Positions 25,018 through 34,498 are shown, numbered from the stretch's first letter. The stretch: 64,000 nt of DNA from Hydrogenophaga borbori (GCF_003417535.1 NZ_QVLS01000001.1:372001-436000); one strand, 5' to 3'. Numbers and translations are program-made. Notes: generated by a model not told the origin, from the sequence alone.

Positions 25018-25046
25018 TTGGTTTTCCATTTCGGGCCGCCTACATT
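25018..25046 (+). promoter_or_regulatory. Predicted promoter of the dioxygenase/TRAP 2 operon
   Basis: TTGGTT (25018-25023), a 17-base spacer and TACATT (25041-25046) precede the dioxygenase GTG by about 45 bases. An imperfect repeat GGAAA-N9-TTTCC at 24993-25011 just upstream could be part of a LysR site. Confidence 0.5.
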
Positions 25047-25090
25047 CTGCCGCCACGGTGGCCCCGCGGCACCCAACCGGAGAGACGACG

Positions 25091-25921
25091 GTGAGGAACC
25101 TCAACCAGGACAACATCACCCAGGCGGTCATCGCCCGCCTGGCCCAGACGCCCGACCCGCGCCTCAAGCAGGTGCTGACCAGCCTGGTGCAGCACCTGCA
25201 CGCCTTCGCCCGGGAGGTGAAGCTGACCGAGGCCGAATGGGCCTATGGCATCGACTTCCTCACCCGCGTGGGCCACACCTGCGACGAGCAGCGCCAGGAG
25301 TTCATCCTGCTGTCGGACACGCTGGGCCTGTCGATGCTGACGGTGGCGCTGAACAACCACAAACCCCCGGGCTGCACCGAGGCCACGGTGTTCGGGCCTT
25401 TCCACGTGGAAGGCGCTCCCGAGGTGCCGCACGGCGCCGACGTGGCCAACGGCGCGCCCGGCCGGCCCTGCGAGGTGTCGGGCCGCGTGCGCGGCCTGGG
25501 TGGCGAGCCGGTGGCGGGCGCGGTCATCGACGTCTGGCAGGCCGACGCCGACGGCCTGTACGACGTGCAGCGCGAGGGCCTGGCCGAGCCGCAGGGCCGG
25601 GCGGTGCTGCGCAGCGACGCCGAGGGGCGCTTTCACTTCCGCAGCGTGGTGGCCGAGCCCTACCCCATCCCCAACGACGGTCCGGTGGGCGAGATGCTCA
25701 CGGCCACCAAGCGCCACCCCTGGCGGCCCGCGCACCTGCATTTCCGCCTGCAGGCGCCCGGCTACGAGACCCTGGTGACGCACGTCTTTCGCGACGGCGA
25801 CCCCTACCTCGATTCCGACGCCGTGTTCGGCGTGCGCAGTTCCCTGGTGGCTGATTGGGTGGAACAACCCGACGGCCGCGTGACCCTGGATTTCGATTTC
25901 GTGTTGAACCCGTCCCGCTGA
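25091..25921 (+). CDS. Intradiol ring-cleavage dioxygenase (catechol/hydroxyquinol 1,2-type)
   Basis: This 276-residue iron(III) enzyme cleaves an aromatic ring between two hydroxyls. All four iron ligands are visible: Tyr157 (GLYDVQ), Tyr191 (EPYPIPND), His215 and His217 (RPAHLHF). An N-terminal helical dimerisation domain (about 1-100) and the GAVIDVWQADADG strand place it with catechol and hydroxyquinol 1,2-dioxygenases rather than the protocatechuate type. The GTG start has GGAGAG about 7 bases upstream. It heads an operon with a TRAP transporter and small YciI, Dabb and nitroreductase proteins, so it likely degrades the compound imported by the TRAP system. The exact diol or triol is unresolved. 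Confidence 0.92.
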   Translation: MRNLNQDNITQAVIARLAQTPDPRLKQVLTSLVQHLHAFAREVKLTEAEWAYGIDFLTRVGHTCDEQRQEFILLSDTLGLSMLTVALNNHKPPGCTEATVFGPFHVEGAPEVPHGADVANGAPGRPCEVSGRVRGLGGEPVAGAVIDVWQADADGLYDVQREGLAEPQGRAVLRSDAEGRFHFRSVVAEPYPIPNDGPVGEMLTATKRHPWRPAHLHFRLQAPGYETLVTHVFRDGDPYLDSDAVFGVRSSLVADWVEQPDGRVTLDFDFVLNPSR

Positions 25922-25958
25922 TTTCGCCCCCCCTGAGACACAACGAGGAGACAAGACC

Positions 25959-27056
25959 ATGACGATCAAGAAACGCGCTTTCGTGGCCAGTGCCCTGGCC
26001 GCCGCCCTGATGGCCGCGGGCCTCGCCCCGGCCCACGCGGCGCAGACCTTCAAGCTCACCATCGCGTCCAGCCACCCCACCTCGCTGCCCTGGGTGGGGT
26101 TGATGAGCACGCTCTTCGTGCCCGAGGTGAACAAGCGCGTGGAGGCCCTGGGCAAGGGCTACAAGATCGAATGGAAAGAGGCCTACGGTGGCCAGCTCTA
26201 CAAGATGAACGCCACGCTCACCAGCGTGGGCCAGGGCATCGCCGACATCGGCTGGGTGTTCGCCAACCTCGAAGCGGCCAAGATGCCGCTGACCCAGTAC
26301 GCCACCGTCACACCCTTCGCCACCGGCGACGTGCGCACCCTGCTGCAGGTGGCCAACGAGCTGAACGAAAAAATCCCCGCGCTCAAGGCCGAGTGGGACC
26401 GCAACAATCTGGTGTTCCTGGGCGCCTCCGGCGTGGACACCTACCACCTGTTCACCAAGAGCCCCATCAGCACCTACGCCGATCTCAACGGCAAGAAGAT
26501 CTCCGCGCCCGGCGCGCTGGGCCTGTGGCTCAAGGGCTCGGGCGCGGTGCCGGTGGACGGCTCGCTCACCAGCTACTACACCGACATCCAGACCGGCGTG
26601 AGCGAGGGCACCATCTCCATCGCCACCGGCATCCTGCCCAGCAAGGTGTACGAGGTGGCGCCCTATGTCACCACGGTGGACATCGGCGCGCTCTACAACG
26701 GCGGCATGGCCATCAACAAGGACACCTTCAACGGCCTGCCGCCCGAGGTGCAGAAGATCATCAAGGACGTTGGCCTGGAGTACTCGCGCGTGCTGGGCGA
26801 CACGCTCATGCAGCGCTACGAGGCCGCGCTCAAGGCCATCGGCGAGCAGGGCGCCAAGCAGGCCGTGCCGGTGAAGATCGCGCCCATGGCCCCCGGCGAG
26901 CGCGAGAAGTGGGCCAAGACCATGCCCAACATCGCGGGCGACTGGGTCAAGGCCAATGCCTCGCGCGGCCCGGCCGCGCAGATCGTGAAGACCTACCTGG
27001 AGGAACTGCGCAAGCGCGGCGCCAAGCCCCTGCGCGACTGGGACAAGGAACTCTGA
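25959..27056 (+). CDS. TRAP transporter solute-binding protein, DctP family (system 2)
   Basis: This 365-residue periplasmic receptor has a clear signal peptide (cleavage after AHA near residue 27) and DctP features, including LTIASSHPTSLPWVG, GYKIEWKEAYGGQLYKM and the ADLNGKKISAPGALG strand. GAGGAG lies 8 bases before the ATG. It is 37 bases downstream of the dioxygenase gene and belongs to the same operon. It is only distantly similar to the receptor of system 1, in keeping with a different ligand, probably an aromatic acid or its precursor. Confidence 0.95.
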   Translation: MTIKKRAFVASALAAALMAAGLAPAHAAQTFKLTIASSHPTSLPWVGLMSTLFVPEVNKRVEALGKGYKIEWKEAYGGQLYKMNATLTSVGQGIADIGWVFANLEAAKMPLTQYATVTPFATGDVRTLLQVANELNEKIPALKAEWDRNNLVFLGASGVDTYHLFTKSPISTYADLNGKKISAPGALGLWLKGSGAVPVDGSLTSYYTDIQTGVSEGTISIATGILPSKVYEVAPYVTTVDIGALYNGGMAINKDTFNGLPPEVQKIIKDVGLEYSRVLGDTLMQRYEAALKAIGEQGAKQAVPVKIAPMAPGEREKWAKTMPNIAGDWVKANASRGPAAQIVKTYLEELRKRGAKPLRDWDKEL

Positions 27057-27065
27057 TCGCCCTTC

Positions 27066-27635
27066 ATGAGCTACGAAGCCAACACCAACCTGGAAGAGGC
27101 GCCGGTCCCGACGGCGCCGTCCAGCCCTTTCGGGCACGTGGTCGACGCGCTCAACGGTCTGGGCTCGATCGTCATCGCGCTCGTCATGGTGCTGATGTGC
27201 GCCGACGTGTTCATGCGCAACGCCTTCAACCACCCCCTCGACGGCGTGGCCGAGATGGTCGCGGCCTCGATCATCGTGATCGTGTTCCTGCAACTGCCGG
27301 CCACGCTGCGCCATGGCCGCATGAGCCGCGCCGACCTGTTCATCGACCCCTTCGTGGCCCGGCGGCCCAAGGCGGGCAAGCGCCTGCGGGCGGTGTTCTC
27401 GCTCGCGGGCGTCTTTGCCAGCGGCGTGATCGCCTACGCCACCTGGCCGCTGTTCCAGCGCGCCTGGGCGAACAATGAGTTCTTCGGCGTCGAGGGCGTG
27501 TTCACCTTCCCCACCTGGCCGATGCGCATCGTGGTGTTCGTGGGCGCGGCGCTGGCGGCGCTGCAGTACGCGCTGCTGGCCTGGCAGGACTGGCGCGAGA
27601 GCGCCGCCGCCGAGGCGAAAGGGGGCCGGCCGTGA
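27066..27635 (+). CDS. TRAP transporter small permease, DctQ family (system 2)
   Basis: This 189-residue protein has four membrane segments after a cytosolic tail of about 25 residues. DVFMRNAFNHPLDGVAEMV matches the DctQ motif (R-N-x(4)-P-x(3)-x-x-E). It sits nine bases after the DctP stop, and its stop overlaps the start of dctM (GTGA). Confidence 0.92.
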   Translation: MSYEANTNLEEAPVPTAPSSPFGHVVDALNGLGSIVIALVMVLMCADVFMRNAFNHPLDGVAEMVAASIIVIVFLQLPATLRHGRMSRADLFIDPFVARRPKAGKRLRAVFSLAGVFASGVIAYATWPLFQRAWANNEFFGVEGVFTFPTWPMRIVVFVGAALAALQYALLAWQDWRESAAAEAKGGRP

Positions 27636-28951
27636 GCGATCTGGTCCTGGGCTTCCTCGCCATCGGCGGCATGCTCGCCCTCATCATCCTGGGCATGCAC
27701 ATCGGCGTGGCGCTCGTCGTCAGCTCCTTCGTCACGGTCTGGCTGATGCGCTCGCCCGAGATCGCCGCACGCTTCGTCGGTGCGGCGGCCAACGACGCGA
27801 TCCGCGACTACCTCTTCGGCGTGGTGCCGCTGTTCGTGCTCATGGGCATGTTCGTGAGCGTGAGCGGGGTAGGGCGCGACACCTTCGACGTGTTCCAGTG
27901 GTTGCTGCGCAAGCTGCGCGGCGGCCTGGGCCTGGCCACGGTGGGCGCCAACGCGGTGTTCGCGGCCATCACCGGCATCTCCATCGCCTCGGCCTCGGTG
28001 TTCACCAAGGTGGCCGTGCCCGAAATGATGCGCCACGGCTATACGCCGCGCTTTTCGGTGGGCGTGGTCGCGGGCTCGTCCATCCTGGGCATGCTGATCC
28101 CGCCTTCGCTGCTCATGATCATCTACGGCGTGATCGCCGAGGAGTCCATCGGCCGCATGTTCCTGGCCGGCGTGCTGCCCGGCCTGCTGCTGGCCCTGCT
28201 GTTCTGCGGGCTGATCGTCGGCATGGCCTACCTGCGCCCCGCCAGCATCTACAGTGCGGGCGCGCCGGCTCCGGCGGCCGAGCAGGACACCGAGACCCTG
28301 CACAGCGCCGCGGTGAAGTTCCTGCCCATCCTGCTGCTCATCGTGCTGGTGCTGGGGGGGCTGTACAGCGGCTTCTTCACGCCCACCGAGGCCGGTGCCG
28401 TGGGTGCGGCGGGCGCCTTCGTGATCGCCATCGCCCGCCGCCGCCTGACCTGGCGCAAGCTGTGGAACGTGCTCACCGAAACGGGCTATGTGTCGGTGTC
28501 GGTGCTGTTTCTCATCGTGGCGGCCTCGCTCTACAGCCGCATGCTCGCGCTCACCGGCATGCCGGCGGCCATCACCACCGGCATCACCGACATGGGCCTG
28601 GGCCCCTGGGGCTTCCTGGCGGCCTACCTGCTCATCGTCATCGCGCTGGGCTGCATCATCGATTCGGTCTCGATCATGCTGATCATGCTGCCCATCGTGC
28701 TGCCCATCGCCACCAGCTTCGGCATGGACCTGATCTGGTTCGGCGTGCTCACCGTCCTGGCGGTGGAGATCGGTCTGCTCACGCCGCCTTTCGGCGTGTC
28801 GGTCTACACGGTCAAGAGCGCGCTCAACAACCCCGCGATCTCCATCAAGGACATCTTCGCCGGCGCCTTTCCCTTCGTGCTGGTGATGGTGCTGTCCCTG
28901 GTCATCCTCGCCATCTTCCCCAGCCTGTCCACCTGGCTGGCGCGCATGTGA
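27632..28951 (+). CDS. TRAP transporter large permease, DctM family (system 2)
   Basis: This 439-residue protein has about 12 membrane segments. GISIASASVFTKVAVPEMMRHGY and SSILGMLIPPSLLMIIYGVIAEESIG are the DctM signature regions. The GTG start overlaps the dctQ stop, so expression is coupled. Together with the receptor and DctQ it makes the second complete TRAP importer of the window. Confidence 0.94.
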   Translation: MSDLVLGFLAIGGMLALIILGMHIGVALVVSSFVTVWLMRSPEIAARFVGAAANDAIRDYLFGVVPLFVLMGMFVSVSGVGRDTFDVFQWLLRKLRGGLGLATVGANAVFAAITGISIASASVFTKVAVPEMMRHGYTPRFSVGVVAGSSILGMLIPPSLLMIIYGVIAEESIGRMFLAGVLPGLLLALLFCGLIVGMAYLRPASIYSAGAPAPAAEQDTETLHSAAVKFLPILLLIVLVLGGLYSGFFTPTEAGAVGAAGAFVIAIARRRLTWRKLWNVLTETGYVSVSVLFLIVAASLYSRMLALTGMPAAITTGITDMGLGPWGFLAAYLLIVIALGCIIDSVSIMLIMLPIVLPIATSFGMDLIWFGVLTVLAVEIGLLTPPFGVSVYTVKSALNNPAISIKDIFAGAFPFVLVMVLSLVILAIFPSLSTWLARM

Positions 28952-28955
28952 ACCC

Positions 28956-29261
28956 ATGATCTACGTCTTCCACCTTCTCGACAAACCCGGCGGCCTCGAA
29001 CTGCGCCAGCGCATGCGCCCCGAACACAAGGCCTACCTGGGCGCCATGGCCGAGCGCATCGCCTTCGCCGGCCCCCTGTTGGCCGACGACGGCGCCACCA
29101 TGGTGGGCAGCGTGCTGGCCATCGACTTCGACAGCCGCGAGGCCGCGCTGCAATGGCAGGCGCAGGAGCCGTTCACGCGGGCCGGGCTGTACGCCAGCGT
29201 GTCGGTCCATGCGTTCCAGAACCTGTGGCCTCAGAAGGCCGGATTCCCGCCCAAAGCCTGA
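28956..29261 (+). CDS. YciI-like (YCII domain) small protein
   Basis: This 101-residue protein is a single ferredoxin-like YCII domain: MIYVFHLLDKPG, then RPEHKAYLGAMAERIAFAGPLL and a SREAALQWQAQEPFTRAGLYASVSVHAF strand-helix-strand. YciI proteins resemble muconolactone isomerase in fold and include dehydrochlorinases and isomerases. In an operon with an intradiol dioxygenase a role on a lactone or acyclic intermediate is plausible. It follows dctM by four bases. Confidence 0.85.
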   Translation: MIYVFHLLDKPGGLELRQRMRPEHKAYLGAMAERIAFAGPLLADDGATMVGSVLAIDFDSREAALQWQAQEPFTRAGLYASVSVHAFQNLWPQKAGFPPKA

Positions 29262-29269
29262 GCCGACAC

Positions 29270-29578
29270 ATGCCCGTGGTCAAACACATCGTGATGTGGA
29301 ACATCCTCGGCGACAGCGCGGAGGAGAAGGCCAGCAACACACAGCGCCTGAAGGCCGCCTTCGAGGGCATGCGCGGGCGCATCCCGGGCCTGCTCGCGCT
29401 GGAGATCGGCGTGGACGTGAGCCGCGTGGATTACGCCTGTGACGTGGTGCTCTATTCCGAGTTCGAGACAGCACAAGCCCTGGCCGACTACGCTTCGCAC
29501 CCCGAGCACCTGCGCGTGCGCCAGGCGCTCGAAGGCCTGCGCATCGCGCGCCACCAGGTCGACTACTTCCCCAACTGA
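29270..29578 (+). CDS. Dabb (stress-responsive A/B barrel) domain protein
   Basis: This 102-residue protein has a dimeric alpha-beta barrel pattern: VVKHIVMWNILGDS, LRGRIPGLLALEIGVDVSR-like core, then FETAQALADYASHPEHL and VRQALEGLRIARHQVDYF. Dabb proteins are found as isomerases, cyclases and small-molecule binders in catabolic and biosynthetic operons. It lies between the YciI-like and nitroreductase genes and its stop overlaps the latter's start (TGATG). ATG 29270 gives the normal family length. Confidence 0.88.
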   Translation: MPVVKHIVMWNILGDSAEEKASNTQRLKAAFEGMRGRIPGLLALEIGVDVSRVDYACDVVLYSEFETAQALADYASHPEHLRVRQALEGLRIARHQVDYFPN

Positions 29579-30192
29579 TGCCCGAACCGAAAGGACCCTT
29601 CTCCGTGACCCCCCTGGACAACGCCGCCCTCGACACCCTGTTCCTGAAGGCGCGCACCGCCAACGGCTTCCTCGACAAGCCCGTGCCCGAGGCGCTGCTC
29701 AAGCAGGTGTACGAGCTGGCCGCGCTCGGCCCCACCTCCATGAACACCCAGCCCACGCGCTACGTGTTCCTGAACTCGAAGGCAGCGCGCGAGCGCCTGC
29801 TGCCGGCCATGCTGCCGGGCAACCTGGACAAGACGCGCACCGCGCCGGTGACCGTGATCGTGGCCACCGACACCCGGTTCTACGAGTACATGCCCCAGGT
29901 CTGGCACCGCGAGGGCGCCAAGGAGAACTTCGAGGCCAACGCGGCCCTGGCCGCCGGCACCGCCACGCGCAATGGCACCCTCGGCGGCGCCTACTTCATC
30001 GTCGCGGCGCGCGCCCTGGGCCTGGACTGCGGTCCCATGAGCGGTTTCGACATCGGCAAGGTCGACGCCGAGTTCTTCCCCGATGGCCGCTGGAAGACCA
30101 ATTTCCTGATCAACCTCGGCTACGGCGACGACAGCCTGCTGTTCAAGCGCAATGCGCGCCTCAGTTTCGACGAGGCCTGCCGCGTGCTCTGA
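29578..30192 (+). CDS. Nitroreductase family protein, RutE/malonic-semialdehyde-reductase-like
   Basis: This 204-residue flavoprotein begins with LDTLFLKARTANGFLDKPVPEALLKQVYEL and continues GPTSMNTQPTRYVFL, the FMN-binding Arg/Ser/Asn region of the RutE/YdfG-like subgroup of nitroreductases. RutE-type enzymes are tied to removal of malonic semialdehyde or a peroxide intermediate. It is the last gene of the dioxygenase/TRAP operon, followed by a strong terminator. Here it may reduce an aldehyde or quinone-like product of ring cleavage; the substrate is inference. Confidence 0.9.
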   Translation: MPEPKGPFSVTPLDNAALDTLFLKARTANGFLDKPVPEALLKQVYELAALGPTSMNTQPTRYVFLNSKAARERLLPAMLPGNLDKTRTAPVTVIVATDTRFYEYMPQVWHREGAKENFEANAALAAGTATRNGTLGGAYFIVAARALGLDCGPMSGFDIGKVDAEFFPDGRWKTNFLINLGYGDDSLLFKRNARLSFDEACRVL

Positions 30193-30212
30193 GCGGGCCG
30201 AGCGACGGACAC

Positions 30213-30242
30213 AAAAAAGCGCGGCCGGGCCGCGCTTTTTTT
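30213..30242 (+). terminator. Intrinsic terminator of the dioxygenase/TRAP operon
   Basis: Hairpin AAAAAAGCGCGG / CCGCGCTTTTTT with a short GC loop and T-run, 20 bases after the nitroreductase stop. Its A-run lets it also serve the convergent ppiC gene. Confidence 0.9.
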
Positions 30243-30268
30243 CATGCCGGGACGGGGCCGGGCGCCGC

Positions 30269-31048
30269 TCACTGCACCTTGGCCTTGTCGCGCAGGTCCT
30301 GCTGGTACTTCTGCATCTTCTGCTGCGCCAGTTGTTGCGCGATCTGCGGCTTGAGATCTTCCAGCTTGGGGATCTCCGCGTCGCGGATGTCGTCCACGCG
30401 GATCACGTGCCAGCCGAACTGGCTCTGCACCGGCGCGTCGGCCAGCTGGCCCTTTTCCAGTTTGAGCAGGGCCTGCGAGAACTCGGGCACGTAGTTCGCC
30501 GCGGGCGCCCAGTCCAGGTCGCCGCCGTTGGCGCCGGAGCCCGGGTCCTTCGACTGCTTCTTGGCGATGTCTTCGAACTTGGCGCCTTTCTTCAGGCTGG
30601 CGATGATGGCCTTGGCCTCGTCTTCCTTCTCGACCAGGATGTGGCGGGCCTTGTACTCCTTGCCGGCGCTGGCGGCCGCGAATTTGTCGTACTCGGCCTT
30701 GATCTCCTCGTCGGTCACCGGGTGCTTCTTCTGGTAGTCGGCGAAGAGGGCGCGGATCATGATGGTCTGGCGCGCCAGCTCCATCTGGTTCTTGAACTCG
30801 GTGGTGTTGGCCACGCCCTTCTTCTGCGCTTCCTGCATGAAGATCTCGCGCAGCACCACCTCTTCCTTGATCTGCGCGCGCACGGCGTCGTCCACCGGCC
30901 GGCCCGTGGCCTCGATCTGCTGCACCAGCGCGTCGACGCGCGCCGTGGGCACGGGCTTGCCATTGACGATGGCCACGTTCTGCGCGGCCGCCCAGGGAGC
31001 GGTGGTGATCAGCGCCGCCGCGGTCAGTGCCGTGAGGGTGACTTTCAT
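30269..31048 (-). CDS. Periplasmic parvulin-type peptidyl-prolyl isomerase (PpiC domain)
   Basis: This 259-residue protein has a signal peptide (about 22 residues, cleavage near AAAQN). An N-terminal SurA-like helical chaperone part (VDALVQQIEATGRPVDDAV onward) precedes a parvulin domain at about 130-225 (YKARHILVEKEDEAKAIIASL, SKDPGSGANGGDLDW, FGWHVIRVDD). It should assist outer-membrane or periplasmic protein folding. ATG 31048 begins the signal peptide; the longer frame upstream reads into the gap before bolA. It is the last of a minus-strand group with bolA and yciB. Confidence 0.93.
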   Translation of the reverse strand: MKVTLTALTAAALITTAPWAAAQNVAIVNGKPVPTARVDALVQQIEATGRPVDDAVRAQIKEEVVLREIFMQEAQKKGVANTTEFKNQMELARQTIMIRALFADYQKKHPVTDEEIKAEYDKFAAASAGKEYKARHILVEKEDEAKAIIASLKKGAKFEDIAKKQSKDPGSGANGGDLDWAPAANYVPEFSQALLKLEKGQLADAPVQSQFGWHVIRVDDIRDAEIPKLEDLKPQIAQQLAQQKMQKYQQDLRDKAKVQ

Positions 31049-31139
31049 GGAAATCCTCGGAGTTGGAGAAAAAGGGGTTGGAGCCGACGCGCCCGCGCGG
31101 GTTCGCGGGGGATGTGACAGAAGGTAGCCGGGGGCCGTG

Positions 31140-31421
31140 TCAGCGCTGGATCTCGATGGCCAGGGCGTGCAGCCCGGCGTCGGTGAAATGACGCAGGGCA
31201 TCATACACAAGGCGATGCTGCGCTACCCGGCCCAGTCCGGCGAAGGCGGGCGCCGCGATGCGCACCCGGAAGTGCGTGCCGTAGCCCAGGCCATTGGCGC
31301 CCGAGTGGCCCGCGTGCGCGGCGCTTTCGTCGATGACTTCCAGGGCGCTGGGCGCGAGGGTGTCGCGCAGCCGCGCCTCGATGGCGGCAGCGGTGGGGGC
31401 GGTGGGGACGCTGGGGCTCAT
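31140..31421 (-). CDS. BolA family protein
   Basis: This 93-residue protein has the BolA fold: an N-terminal helix (AAAIEARLRDTLAPSALEVIDES), the loop AHAGHSG with the conserved His, and FRVRIAAPAFAGLGRVAQHRLVYDAL. BolA proteins work with monothiol glutaredoxins in iron-sulfur cluster handling and influence cell shape. It lies six bases downstream of yciB, the usual pairing in betaproteobacteria. Confidence 0.93.
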   Translation of the reverse strand: MSPSVPTAPTAAAIEARLRDTLAPSALEVIDESAAHAGHSGANGLGYGTHFRVRIAAPAFAGLGRVAQHRLVYDALRHFTDAGLHALAIEIQR

Positions 31422-31427
31422 GGGGGG

Positions 31428-31973
31428 TCAGGTTTCGGAGCGGGGCTCGTCGTCCTTGATGTGGCGCGCGATGTACAGGCCCTGCGCGACGATGAAGAGC
31501 ACCGGGAAGATGTAGCCCCAGAGCTTGAAGTTCACCCATTGCTCGGTGGTCTGATAGGCGGCGAACCAGGCGTTGATGGCGGCCATGAACAGGAAGTAGC
31601 CGATCCAGGCCACCGTCAGGCGCGCCCACACGGGCTGGGGCAGGGTGAGCTGGCTGCCCAGCAGCATCTGCAGGAAGTTCTTCTTCCAGCCCCACAGCGC
31701 GGCGCCCAGCACCACGGCCATGCCCGCGTAGAGCACCGTGGGCTTCCATTTGATGAAGCGCTCGTCCTGCAGCACCAGGGTGAGCACGCCGAACACCAGC
31801 ACCAGCACCAGCGTGATCTTGTGGATGTTCTGCAGCTTGCGGTCGATGGCGTAGACGATGCCGCATTGCGCCACGGTGGCGGCCATGAGCACCCCGGTGG
31901 CGAGGTAGATGCCCTGCATCTTGTAGGCGGCGAAGAAGAGCAGGATGGGGAAGAAGTCGATCAGCAGTCGCAT
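31428..31973 (-). CDS. yciB: Septation/intracellular-septum protein A family (YciB)
   Basis: This 181-residue inner-membrane protein has five to six hydrophobic segments. The family start [18 protein letters not shown] and the internal [21 protein letters not shown] and WVNFKLWGY motifs are characteristic of YciB/IspZ, which affects septation and envelope synthesis. ATG 31973 is the family start. It is followed closely by bolA and ppiC. Confidence 0.94.
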   Translation of the reverse strand: MRLLIDFFPILLFFAAYKMQGIYLATGVLMAATVAQCGIVYAIDRKLQNIHKITLVLVLVFGVLTLVLQDERFIKWKPTVLYAGMAVVLGAALWGWKKNFLQMLLGSQLTLPQPVWARLTVAWIGYFLFMAAINAWFAAYQTTEQWVNFKLWGYIFPVLFIVAQGLYIARHIKDDEPRSET

Positions 31974-32081
31974 GGGTGCGATTATCCGTGGAGCCCGCGC
32001 CAGGGAACCGCGGCGGGGCCGGGCGGCTCTGATGTCCGGCCGCCGCCTGGCGGCCATTCCCGTTCGTCGTCTGGAGATTTC

Positions 32082-33044
32082 ATGAGCCCGCAAGAACAGC
32101 AAGCCATCCTCACCATCGCCCTCATGGCCGCCCTGGCCGACGGCGCCAAGGCCGACGCCGAGCGCGAGAGCATCCGCGGCATTGCCGAATCCCTGGGCGG
32201 GGAGGGCGGGGCCGCCGGCCTGGCCCGGGTGTACCAGGACGTGCTGCTCAAGCGGGTGGACCTGGCGGCCTGCGTGGACCGGCTGGGCGACCCGGGCCAG
32301 CGGGAGCTGGCCTACGAAATGGCGGTCTGCGTGTGCGACGCCGACGGCGCCCGCTCCCCGGCCGAAACGGCGTTCCTGGCCGACCTGAAGGCGCGGCTGC
32401 GGCCGGATGCGGCCGAATCGGCGGCGTTCGAGAAGGCAGAGGCCGAGCTGGTGGACGTGGCCGCCAGCGTGGTGCCCGTGGCGGTGGCTGCCGCCGCGGC
32501 CCCGGCCGCCAGCGAGCGGCGCGGGCCCGACGGGGCGGCGCTGGACAAGTCCATCCTGAACTACGCGCTGCTCAACGGCGCGTTGGAGCTGCTGCCGCAG
32601 TCCTGGGCCTCGATGGCCATCATTCCGCTGCAGGTCAAGATGGTCTACGAGATCGGCAAGGCGCACGGCGTGGAGCTGGACCAGGGCCACATCCGCGAGT
32701 TCATCGCGGCGGTGGGCGTGGGCCTGACCTCGCAGTACCTGGAGCAGTTCGGCCGCAAGCTCATCGGCGGCCTGCTGGGCAAGGCCGCGGGGCGCGCGCT
32801 GGGCGGGGTGGGCCGCGCGGCCACCGGCATGGCGTTCTCCTTCGCCACCACCTATGCGCTGGGACAGGTGGCCAAGCGCTACTACGCGGGCGGGCGCCAG
32901 ATGAGCACGGACCTGCTCAAGCAGAGCTTCCAGGACCTGCTGGGCCCGGCCAAGCAGATGCAGGCGCAGTACCTGCCGCAGATCCAGCAGAAGGCCGCCA
33001 CCCTGGACGCGGGGCAGGTGATGGCGATGGTGCGCGGGCGCTGA
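32082..33044 (+). CDS. TerB-like protein with a C-terminal DUF697/YcjF-like domain
   Basis: This 320-residue protein has a TerB-like helical N-terminus (about 1-110: [21 protein letters not shown] and a second [19 protein letters not shown] repeat). An Ala/Pro linker follows at about 140-155. The C-terminal part (about 165-275) has [32 protein letters not shown] and a Gly-rich hydrophobic helical hairpin, as in the DUF697 (YcjF) group. TerB modules occur in stress and metal-resistance proteins. GGAG lies six bases before the ATG. It stands alone on the plus strand between minus-strand genes. Function unknown. Confidence 0.85.
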   Translation: MSPQEQQAILTIALMAALADGAKADAERESIRGIAESLGGEGGAAGLARVYQDVLLKRVDLAACVDRLGDPGQRELAYEMAVCVCDADGARSPAETAFLADLKARLRPDAAESAAFEKAEAELVDVAASVVPVAVAAAAAPAASERRGPDGAALDKSILNYALLNGALELLPQSWASMAIIPLQVKMVYEIGKAHGVELDQGHIREFIAAVGVGLTSQYLEQFGRKLIGGLLGKAAGRALGGVGRAATGMAFSFATTYALGQVAKRYYAGGRQMSTDLLKQSFQDLLGPAKQMQAQYLPQIQQKAATLDAGQVMAMVRGR

Positions 33045-33053
33045 GCGCGCCGC

Positions 33054-34073
33054 TCAGGCGGGCGCCGGCGCGCCCTCGCGCATGACCGCCGCCGCGATGT
33101 CCAGCGAGCGCAGGCGCAGCGCCGGGTCGAACACGTCGCTGACGAGGATGAACTCGTCGGCCTCGGTCAGGTCGGCCAGGCGCTGCAGGCCCGCGCGCAC
33201 CGAATCGGGGCTGCCGATGACGGCGGCGGCCAGGAAATCGCCGATGCCCTGGCGCTCGTGCGGGGCCAGCGAGGCCACGAAGCCTTCGACCGGCGGCGGC
33301 AGCTGCCCGCGCTTGCCGGTCAGGATGCCCAGCACCCGCTGGTAGGTGCTGCTGGCCAGGTACTCCGCCTCCTCGTCGGTCGGCGCGGCGATCAGCGGCA
33401 CGCCGATGGCGGCGTAGGGCTTGGACAGGGTCTCGGAGGGCTGGAACTCGGCGCGGTAGACCTGCAGCGCCTGCAGCAGCAGGCGCGGCGCGAAGTGCGA
33501 GGCGAAGGCAAAGGGCAGGCCACGCTGCGCCGCCAGCCGGGCCGAGAACAGGCTGGAGCCCAGCAGCCAGATCGGCACGTTCGTGTTCTGCCCCGGCACG
33601 GCCACCACGCGCTGGCCCGGCTGCACCGGGCCCAGGAAGGCGGCCAGCTCGGCCACCTCGCGCGGGAAATCGGCTTCGGTCTCCACGCGGTCGCGCCGCA
33701 GCGCGCGCATGGTCAGGCCGTCGGTGCCGGGCGCGCGGCCCAGGCCCAGGTCGATGCGGCCCGGGTACAGCTCGGCCAGGGTGCCGAAGGCCTCGGCCAC
33801 CACCAGCGGCGCATGGTTGGGCAGCATCACGCCGCCCGAGCCCACGCGGATGCGCTGCGTCGCGCCCGCGATGTGGCCCACCAGCACGGCCGTGGCCGAG
33901 CTGGCGATGCCGCTCATGTTGTGGTGCTCGGCCAGCCAGTAGCGCGTGAAGCCCAGGCGCTCCACGTGCTGGGCGGTCTGGCGCGCGATGGCCAGGGCGT
34001 CGGCCACGCTGCCGCCTTCGCGCACGGCGACGAGGTCGAGCATGGACAGTCGGATGTCGGCGAGGTTCGGCAT
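33054..34073 (-). CDS. LLM class flavin-dependent oxidoreductase (luciferase-like)
   Basis: This 339-residue TIM-barrel flavoprotein has the bacterial luciferase-like features [28 protein letters not shown] and [25 protein letters not shown]. It belongs to the YhbW-type group of FMN-dependent monooxygenases of unknown substrate. It lies four bases downstream of msrB and selO on the same strand, a grouping that fits oxidative-stress or sulfur-redox tasks. Confidence 0.9.
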   Translation of the reverse strand: MPNLADIRLSMLDLVAVREGGSVADALAIARQTAQHVERLGFTRYWLAEHHNMSGIASSATAVLVGHIAGATQRIRVGSGGVMLPNHAPLVVAEAFGTLAELYPGRIDLGLGRAPGTDGLTMRALRRDRVETEADFPREVAELAAFLGPVQPGQRVVAVPGQNTNVPIWLLGSSLFSARLAAQRGLPFAFASHFAPRLLLQALQVYRAEFQPSETLSKPYAAIGVPLIAAPTDEEAEYLASSTYQRVLGILTGKRGQLPPPVEGFVASLAPHERQGIGDFLAAAVIGSPDSVRAGLQRLADLTEADEFILVSDVFDPALRLRSLDIAAAVMREGAPAPA

Positions 34074-34077
34074 CGGC

Positions 34078-34485
34078 TCACTTCTCCTGCAGGTCGATGG
34101 CGGCCGAGTTCATGCAGTAGCGCAGGCCGGTGGGCGCGGGACCGTCCTCGAACACATGGCCCAGGTGGGCGCCGCACTGGCTGCACACGGTTTCGGTGCG
34201 CACCATGCCGTGGCTGCGGTCGCTGATCTCGGTGATGGCGCCGGGGACGGCCTTCCAGAAGCTGGGCCAGCCGCAGCCGGCGTCGAACTTGGTGCCGGCG
34301 TCGAACAGGTGGTTGCCGCAGCAGACGCAGTGGTAGCTGCCATCGGCCCACACCTCTTCGTACTTGCCGGTGAAGGGGCGCTCGGTGTAGGCCCGGCGCG
34401 TGACCTCGAAGGCGCCGGGCTCGGCGCCCTTGGCGGCGAGGATCTCGCGCCACTCGGCTTCGGTTTTCTTGATGGGGAAGTCCAT
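34078..34485 (-). CDS. msrB: Peptide-methionine (R)-S-oxide reductase
   Basis: This 135-residue enzyme repairs R-methionine sulfoxide in proteins. The catalytic Cys124 is in RYCMNSAA, and two CxxC pairs bind structural zinc (Cys53/Cys56 and Cys101/Cys104). GCGWPSFW and [10 protein letters not shown] are family motifs. Without a signal peptide it is cytosolic. It forms a compact minus-strand group with selO upstream and the LLM oxidoreductase downstream. Confidence 0.96.
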   Translation of the reverse strand: MDFPIKKTEAEWREILAAKGAEPGAFEVTRRAYTERPFTGKYEEVWADGSYHCVCCGNHLFDAGTKFDAGCGWPSFWKAVPGAITEISDRSHGMVRTETVCSQCGAHLGHVFEDGPAPTGLRYCMNSAAIDLQEK

Positions 34486-34498
34486 GTCGGCGGTCCTT

